From: CAVPDE01 sp963702565
Lineage (GTDB): Bacteria > Desulfobacterota > DSM-4660 > Desulfatiglandales > HGW-15
Length of the DNA stretch: 64,000 nucleotides
Assembly: GCA_963702565.1 (NCBI GenBank)
Contig: CAVPDE010000024.1
Location: forward strand, 62,001-126,000
Reading direction: 5' to 3'
Shown: positions 58,801 through 64,000 of the stretch, one piece after another
How positions within the stretch are numbered: position 1 is the stretch's first letter
How the letters are laid out: each line of letters begins with the position of its first letter
The notes under the pieces: generated by a model
Told to the model about the DNA's origin: nothing
What the model saw: only the letters and a program-made list of their open reading frames with translations
Databases searched by the model: none
Translations under genes and position numbers: made by a program

Positions 58801-59745
58801 ATGAAACACTCAGATAATTCTTATATCTCTGTCATTATTCCTACTTATCGCAGGGACCAGCGTCTTTGTGATACAGTTAGCACCCTTCTCAACCTCAAGC
58901 AATCATACCTTGAACTATTGATTATTGACCAGACCCCTGCCCATGAACAAAAAACGGAAGTCTTTCTTGCTGACCTGCCCGCCCCAGCGCGCGTAATTAA
59001 GCTCCCAACTCCCAGCCTCACAAAGGCCCGTAATAGGGGAGCCCAGCAAGCCAAAGGCGACATCATTCTCTACTTGGACGATGACATCGAGCCACTGCCC
59101 GAACTCTTTGACGCCCATGCACGACACTATGCGGATCCGACGGTGGGCGGCGTAGCGGGACGGCTTCTTTCCCCTCACGGTGAGATAAAAAAGCTTGACC
59201 CGAGATATTATACATCCTCCTTTCACTGGCGCTATATTCGCTTTGACCAGAATTGGAGTCTCCGAGAGGTCGAGTCGGCTCCGGGTGGCAATATGTCTTT
59301 TCGACGAGATCTTGTCTTTCAGGTTGGAGGCTTTGACGAAACCTTCGTGGGGAATGCCTTTCGCGAAGAAACCGATTTCTGCATTCGTTTGCGGAAGCTG
59401 CCTTATCGCATTCTGTTCGACCCAGAAGCTGCGCTGATTCATTACTGGCAGACGGAGGGCGGTTGTGATCACACTCGATTCGCGAATTCGAACCTCATTT
59501 CCTTCTCCTACTATGTCGACTTCGTGCAAAACAATTTTTATTTCTTGTTGAAACATGTTCCTCCGGCAGCACTCACAGGCCTTGTTTGGGAACTCTATCG
59601 CAACCACATTGGGAACAGAGAGAACCTTACGCAAGGTTTCAGACATTTGTCCCTGAGACATACGGCTTTCTGCATGGGCATTGCCAGAGGATTCAAGGCC
59701 TGGCGTCGTTGGAAAAAAACGCCGGGAGGCATACGGTTCTTGTGA
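58801..59745 (+). CDS. Family 2 glycosyltransferase with DDD motif
   Basis: 314 residues. N-terminal GT-A domain: ISVIIPTYRRDQRLCDTVST, TKARNRGAQQAKGD and LDDDIEPLPEL (DxD). A catalytic ED-type loop is in FREETDFCIRLRK. The 107-bp gap to the previous gene contains no element I can name; a Shine-Dalgarno is not obvious. Confidence 0.88.
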   Translation: MKHSDNSYISVIIPTYRRDQRLCDTVSTLLNLKQSYLELLIIDQTPAHEQKTEVFLADLPAPARVIKLPTPSLTKARNRGAQQAKGDIILYLDDDIEPLPELFDAHARHYADPTVGGVAGRLLSPHGEIKKLDPRYYTSSFHWRYIRFDQNWSLREVESAPGGNMSFRRDLVFQVGGFDETFVGNAFREETDFCIRLRKLPYRILFDPEAALIHYWQTEGGCDHTRFANSNLISFSYYVDFVQNNFYFLLKHVPPAALTGLVWELYRNHIGNRENLTQGFRHLSLRHTAFCMGIARGFKAWRRWKKTPGGIRFL

Positions 59746-59780
59746 TAGGACGTTGGTCTTGAGCTCCAGATGAGGCGAGA

Positions 59781-60905
59781 ATGAACATCGGAATCGATAT
59801 AAGAACTCTTTCCTTCAGAAGGGGCGGCATCAGTCAATATACCTCTGACCTCCTCAAGACATTGACGCGCCTTGATCGGGCGAATCGCTACTACCTGTTC
59901 AACTTCGCAAAGAGCCCTCACACTTGGGATAGTTTTGAAGGAAACACCCGTGAGATCATCTTGCGCCTGCCCCAACGCTCGATAGGGAAAGGTATGTGGG
60001 AAATCGTTTTGCTCCCTTACGCGGCATGGAAATATGATCTCCACGTCTGGTTCAGCCCGGATTTTTCTGTCCCGAGATTTCTAAATATCCCAAAGGTCGT
60101 GGCGATCCATGATCTCATTTTTATGAACTTCTATGACCCTAAGAGCCGCTATTCTAAGAAACTTCAGTCCAGCGTTGCGCGAGCCATTAAGCATGCATCG
60201 AAAATCGTCGTCACAAGCCATTACACGCTGGGGGATCTCTGCAATAATTTCGAACTCAGCAGGGAGAAAGTGGCGGTAATTCATTTAGCTGCAGATGAGC
60301 GTTTTCACACGATTGAAAAGACTCATGTCTCGACTGTATTGAAACGATACGGAATCGATTTCCCTTATCTCCTCTTTGTGGGAGAGATTAGTCGCAGAAA
60401 GAACCTCTCCGGCCTTTTGAAAGCCTTCAAGATCCTGAAGGCGGATGGGAAGATCCTGAGGCGAAGACTTGTCATCGTCGGGAAAAAGACGACGGAAACG
60501 GATCACGTGATGAAAGAAGTAACGGAACTCGGAATCTCTGGAGAAGTATTCTTCACCGGATATATTCCCGATGAGGATCTTCCCTTTATCTATAACGGAG
60601 CGGATTTGTTCGTTTTCCCCTCTCTTTACGAAGGATTCGGCATTCCGCCTTTGGAAGCAATGCGATGCGGCACACCCGTGGTCGCGTCCAATGCAACATC
60701 TATCCCCGAGGTGGTCGGAGAGGGAGCCCTTCTTTTTGACCCCAAGGACCCCATTGACATGGCAGACAAAATCGATGCGGTCATCCATGCCAGAGTTGAT
60801 GTCGACGATTTGAAAGCAAAGGCCAAGCGTCAAGCCGAGAAATTCAGCTGGACTCTCACAGCAAAGCAGACAATGGAAATCTTTAATGGCCTTGCCCCTG
60901 AATAG
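59781..60905 (+). CDS. Family 4 glycosyltransferase
   Basis: 374 residues. GT-B fold with RTLSFRRGGISQYTSDLLKT near the start and the donor-binding motif YEGFGIPPLEAMRCGTPVVA (E-x7-E) in the C-terminal half. LLFVGEISRRKNLSGLLKAF is the linker strand to the second Rossmann domain. It retains anomeric configuration. Typical mannosyl- or glucosyltransferase of cell-surface glycans; donor unknown. Confidence 0.9.
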   Translation: MNIGIDIRTLSFRRGGISQYTSDLLKTLTRLDRANRYYLFNFAKSPHTWDSFEGNTREIILRLPQRSIGKGMWEIVLLPYAAWKYDLHVWFSPDFSVPRFLNIPKVVAIHDLIFMNFYDPKSRYSKKLQSSVARAIKHASKIVVTSHYTLGDLCNNFELSREKVAVIHLAADERFHTIEKTHVSTVLKRYGIDFPYLLFVGEISRRKNLSGLLKAFKILKADGKILRRRLVIVGKKTTETDHVMKEVTELGISGEVFFTGYIPDEDLPFIYNGADLFVFPSLYEGFGIPPLEAMRCGTPVVASNATSIPEVVGEGALLFDPKDPIDMADKIDAVIHARVDVDDLKAKAKRQAEKFSWTLTAKQTMEIFNGLAPE

Positions 60906-60943
60906 GGGAAACCGACTCCTTTGCCAGAGCAGGTAAAACCCGC

Positions 60944-62074
60944 ATGAGAAAAAACCTGATCACGAAAGCAGCCAGCAAGGCCCGAATCTTGTCGGGCATT
61001 TGTTGTAACAAGGTGTTTCAAGGCCCCTACCAGGTCTACGTGAACTTGACGGACCACTGTAATTTGAATTGCTTGATGTGTTCGGTCTACAGCCCTCTTG
61101 TGGAGCATAGGGTTAAAGGCGATGAGAAGGGAATTCTTAAGAAAGAGATACTGGGTAGACTCTCAGATTCAATTGTAGCCCTCAAAGTTCCGCTCGTGAC
61201 GATTACGGGCGGTGGGGAACCTTTTCTTCACCCTCACCTGATGGATTTTGTCCGAACTTTGACGGATCGCAGAAAAGATGTGACCGTCGTCACGAACGGG
61301 ACCGTGATCAAAGAGAGCCATATACCGGAGCTTCTCGAAAGAGGCGTCAACCTCAGGTTCAGCCTCATCGCCGCTTCTCCCGAGACATATGTTGAAGTGC
61401 ATCCCAACCAAAGTCCTGCTGCTTTCGAAAAGCTTGAGAATATCTTAGCTCTTATTCGGGATTTCAGGAGCAAATCCAGATCGCGCTCGGTGGTGTCGAT
61501 TTTATTTGTGATCTTCAGGAACAATTTCGAAGAGATCCCGAAGATGCTCGACATGGGAAGCAAGTACCAGATGGACTTTGTGCACTTCAAGCCTGCAATC
61601 TTTGACCACGAGCAGATGAAAGAGCTGTTTCTTGATGATGCTCAACTTGGAGAACTTCAGAATATCATCGGGTCTGTCAAAAGCACCCATAACATCTCTT
61701 CAACTGATCTCTCCACCATGCTCAGCGACTTAGAGCAAAATCAGGTGAGGATTGCTTCCCCTGGTAAATCTCATCTGAGGCGATCCATCCCTTGTTACAA
61801 GGGCTGGACCTTCTGCTGGATCCTCGCTAACGGCAACGTGGTGCCTTGTTGCGATTGCAGTGTGTCCTTGGGAAACATTAATGACAGACCCTTTGAAGAG
61901 ATTTGGCACTCCGAGAAATACTGCGAGATAAGAAGAAGAATGACAACGCTGCATGAAGGTGCTATCGCCCTCCCGGGCTGCAGATGCGATACTTGCAGGC
62001 CGGATTCTGAAGAGGCCAGGATCTCAAGAGCGTTGCGTCTGGTTAGCGGGAATTCCAGACGCAATCCGAACTGA
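60944..62074 (+). CDS. Radical SAM protein with SPASM-type C terminus
   Basis: 376 residues. The cluster-binding CxxxCxxC motif is in LTDHCNLNCLMCSVY. The TIM-barrel core follows with ITGGGEPFLHPHL (GGE motif). The C-terminal cysteines (IPCYKG, FCWILANGNVVPCCDCSVS, CRCDTC) suit a SPASM domain with auxiliary Fe-S clusters. Such enzymes modify peptides or sugars; in polysaccharide clusters similar proteins are often of unknown role. It lies between two glycosyltransferases, so a sugar substrate is the likely guess. Confidence 0.88.
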   Translation: MRKNLITKAASKARILSGICCNKVFQGPYQVYVNLTDHCNLNCLMCSVYSPLVEHRVKGDEKGILKKEILGRLSDSIVALKVPLVTITGGGEPFLHPHLMDFVRTLTDRRKDVTVVTNGTVIKESHIPELLERGVNLRFSLIAASPETYVEVHPNQSPAAFEKLENILALIRDFRSKSRSRSVVSILFVIFRNNFEEIPKMLDMGSKYQMDFVHFKPAIFDHEQMKELFLDDAQLGELQNIIGSVKSTHNISSTDLSTMLSDLEQNQVRIASPGKSHLRRSIPCYKGWTFCWILANGNVVPCCDCSVSLGNINDRPFEEIWHSEKYCEIRRRMTTLHEGAIALPGCRCDTCRPDSEEARISRALRLVSGNSRRNPN

Positions 62075-62104
62075 GACGAATTGCTCTATTAGGTTCAGGA
62101 CCAC

Positions 62105-63097
62105 TTGGAAGACAAACCCAGAAAACTGCAATTAACATCCATTCTGATCTGTTCCCGCGGTCGCCGCACGGACTTGGAGCGGCTTGTTTCCAATTTAAAA
62201 TCCTTGCGCTCAACCACCGAGTTTGAAATTGTCGCTGTTGAAGAAACCGATACTCCTTCCACTATCGAGGGCATAAAATATGTCTCCCACCCTATCGCCG
62301 ATAGAGGGTTTCCTTTCGCCCGTAACATGGCCATCCACCACGCGTCCGGGGATATTCTCGTCTTCCTGGACGATGACTGTATGATTCAAGGAGACTGGCT
62401 GACAGACCTACTGGAGGTATTCAAAACCCCCGACGTGGTGGGAGCGCAGGGAGGCGTGACGGTTCCCTCAACCTCTGGCCCTATCGGCTGGGCGGAATCC
62501 ATCATTGGGTTTCCTGGGGGTGGAATAAGAAGAATTATCAAATCCGGTGGAAAAATAGAACCGACAGCTGAGATCAGCACTTTGAACGCCGCCTATCGCC
62601 GAAGAGTCGTAGAATCTATCGGCGGTTTTGATGAACGCCTCAAGTGGGGAGGTGAGGATGATTTCTTCGCAAAAAAAGCTTGCAAGCACGGGCCCTGCCT
62701 TTTTGTACCGGCAGCGGTAGTCACCCATAAACCACGCGGGAGCCTCCCCGGAATATGGAAGTGGTTTATCAGGAGGGGCAGGGTCGATATCTTCTTTACC
62801 AGAATAGATGGCTACGAAGCACCGAAGAAGTACTCTTTTTTTACTGTTCTGCGATCCTCACTGAGCGTTAAATTCCTCCTCCCTCTTCTGGTGCTTCCTG
62901 TTTTTTCTTGCGCGTGGAGTTTAGTCTTTGTCCTGTCCTTCATCCCTCTTTTTAGTGTTGTCCAGCTGGTGCGCCATTTTGGAATATGGCGAAAAAGCGG
63001 CGCAGACCTTAGTTGCCTAGTGCTTATACCCATAGTCAAATTGACTATGGACTTAGCTGAAGATTGGGGACGTTTTAAAGAGATATTCAGTGACTAA
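62105..63097 (+). CDS. Membrane-associated family 2 glycosyltransferase
   Basis: 330 residues from a TTG at 62105 (AGGACCAC upstream). GT-A domain: LTSILICSRGRRTDLERLV, PFARNMAIHHASGDILVFLD, then DDDCM; KWGGEDDFFAKKACKHG holds the ED motif. The C terminus (from about 250) has one or two hydrophobic segments (SLSVKFLLPLLVLPVFSCAW), suggesting membrane attachment. It overlaps the next gene by 8 bp. Confidence 0.88.
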   Translation: MEDKPRKLQLTSILICSRGRRTDLERLVSNLKSLRSTTEFEIVAVEETDTPSTIEGIKYVSHPIADRGFPFARNMAIHHASGDILVFLDDDCMIQGDWLTDLLEVFKTPDVVGAQGGVTVPSTSGPIGWAESIIGFPGGGIRRIIKSGGKIEPTAEISTLNAAYRRRVVESIGGFDERLKWGGEDDFFAKKACKHGPCLFVPAAVVTHKPRGSLPGIWKWFIRRGRVDIFFTRIDGYEAPKKYSFFTVLRSSLSVKFLLPLLVLPVFSCAWSLVFVLSFIPLFSVVQLVRHFGIWRKSGADLSCLVLIPIVKLTMDLAEDWGRFKEIFSD

Positions 63098-64000
63098 GTC
63101 CATCCTTGCAATCTCTAATCACGGCGAAATGGTAGGAGGAGGAGAGTACTCTTTCCTCGATCTGTTGGTGAATTTGCCGAAGGAATGGAAACCCTATGCT
63201 GCTGTCCCTATGAAGGGGAAACTCCAAACAATGCTGGATCAAAAGGAAATCCTATCCTCCATTGTCCCTTTGGTTCCGATAAGACCATGGCGAATCCCGC
63301 AAATGCTCTTCACTATTCGGAAGTGCATTCGATTGGCCTCATTTCTACGGCCTTCGCTGATCTACGCGAATGGTTCACGCGCCGCATTTTATGCAGCAAT
63401 AGCAGGTAGGATTCTGGGTACTCCTGTGGTTTGGCACTGCCGGATCACCGAACCGGATCCTTATCTCGACCCTCTTTTACTCAGGCTTTGTACGGTTATC
63501 GTTGCCAACAGTCATGCCACTTCCCGTCGTTTTATGCCTCGGTTTCAAACAAAGGTCAGAGTCGTCTACAATGGTATCAACATTCGACACTTGAGAGACC
63601 CCTCCGTGGAACCAGCCCACCCCTTCCCGGCTCACGATAAGGTCATCCTCGTTGTCGCCGGAACGCACCGTTCAAAGAGACACGACACGATTCTCAACGC
63701 CTTTCAGGAAGTCGCCTCTCTCTATCCTACCCTTCACTTGGTGTTCATTGGGACAAGAAATCAGTCAGACAGCAACTGGTGGGCTTTTCTTGACGAGATC
63801 ACAAGAAGATCCATATGGAGCGACCGCATCCACTGGCTTGGAACAGTTGATGACCCTCGCCCCTGGTATCGAGCCGCATGGGTGCTCGTTCTTGCCTCTG
63901 AAAGCGAATCCTTCGGCCGGGTGCTCGTGGAAGCGATGGCGAGCGGAACCCCTGTCATTGCAACCACGGTGGGCGGCATTCCTGAAATCGTTCGGAACGG
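63090..64000 (+). CDS. Family 4 glycosyltransferase, N-terminal part (runs off right edge)
   Basis: A GTG at 63090, inside the end of the previous gene, opens a frame that stays open to the window edge (about 303 codons). It starts VTKSILAISNHGEMVGGGEY, a GT-B N-terminal domain that recognises the acceptor. GTHRSKRHDTILNAFQEVAS marks the second domain. The donor motif SESFGRVLVEAMASGTPVIA is complete, so only the C-terminal tail is missing. It belongs to the same polysaccharide cluster, which continues outside the window. Confidence 0.88.
   Translation, partial: MTKSILAISNHGEMVGGGEYSFLDLLVNLPKEWKPYAAVPMKGKLQTMLDQKEILSSIVPLVPIRPWRIPQMLFTIRKCIRLASFLRPSLIYANGSRAAFYAAIAGRILGTPVVWHCRITEPDPYLDPLLLRLCTVIVANSHATSRRFMPRFQTKVRVVYNGINIRHLRDPSVEPAHPFPAHDKVILVVAGTHRSKRHDTILNAFQEVASLYPTLHLVFIGTRNQSDSNWWAFLDEITRRSIWSDRIHWLGTVDDPRPWYRAAWVLVLASESESFGRVLVEAMASGTPVIATTVGGIPEIVRN

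Overview
The window is a chromosomal segment of a Gram-negative bacterium, most likely a Desulfobacterota (former Deltaproteobacteria) member. This placement is inferred from a thrS-infC-rpmI-rplT-pheS-pheT-merR translation operon, a TAXI-type TRAP transporter with a DUF1850 partner, a branched-chain amino acid (Liv) ABC operon, PEP-CTERM proteins, a MutL with an endonuclease motif, and a 125-bp palindromic repeat of a type I associate with these bacteria. No rRNA gene or CRISPR array is present.

Layout. 0-5 kb: an SH3/anchor protein, trpS, an FHA-GAF protein and a five-domain ribosomal protein S1, mostly on the minus strand. 5-14 kb: a PilZ protein, a GlcD-type FAD oxidase, an acyl-CoA ligase, a complete TAXI-TRAP uptake system and an MFS transporter. 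14-21.4 kb: signalling genes, with a lone receiver protein beside a decayed histidine kinase, then a kinase / radical SAM / enolase-superfamily operon divergent from an NtrC-type regulator. 21.8-26.4 kb: the Liv operon with a good sigma-70 promoter. 26.6-34.8 kb: an SDR gene and the translation operon, whose infC begins with AUA inside the thrS stop region.

35.7-44.9 kb: an integrated element of about 9.2 kb in tRNA-Val(GAC), bounded by a perfect 45-bp direct repeat. It encodes an AlpA-like regulator, a P-loop primase/helicase-like protein with an iteron-like array in its 3' part, a small-terminase-like HTH protein, small unknown proteins, two PEP-CTERM proteins, two lipoproteins, an RHH repressor and a tyrosine integrase. 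The int / AlpA / rep-ori / TerS-like set resembles a phage satellite (PICI-like) more than a conjugative element. Paired TGGTAGCA sites lie about 140-150 bp inside each end, as integrase arm sites would.

45-51.8 kb: housekeeping genes (pgsA, miaA, mutL, radC, tRNA-Leu) and envelope lipoproteins. 52-64 kb: a surface-polysaccharide cluster with a Wzm/Wzt ABC exporter (split by an AbiEii-type toxin-antitoxin pair), FkbM and DUF268 methyltransferase-like proteins, six glycosyltransferases and a radical SAM protein. It runs off the right edge.

A recurring feature is a set of non-coding 'word hairpins': short 6-9 bp words repeated in near tandem, usually followed by an arm made of the complementary words, with different word families at different loci. 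One appears to have entered wzt in frame. All assignments come from reading the sequence; no database search was possible.
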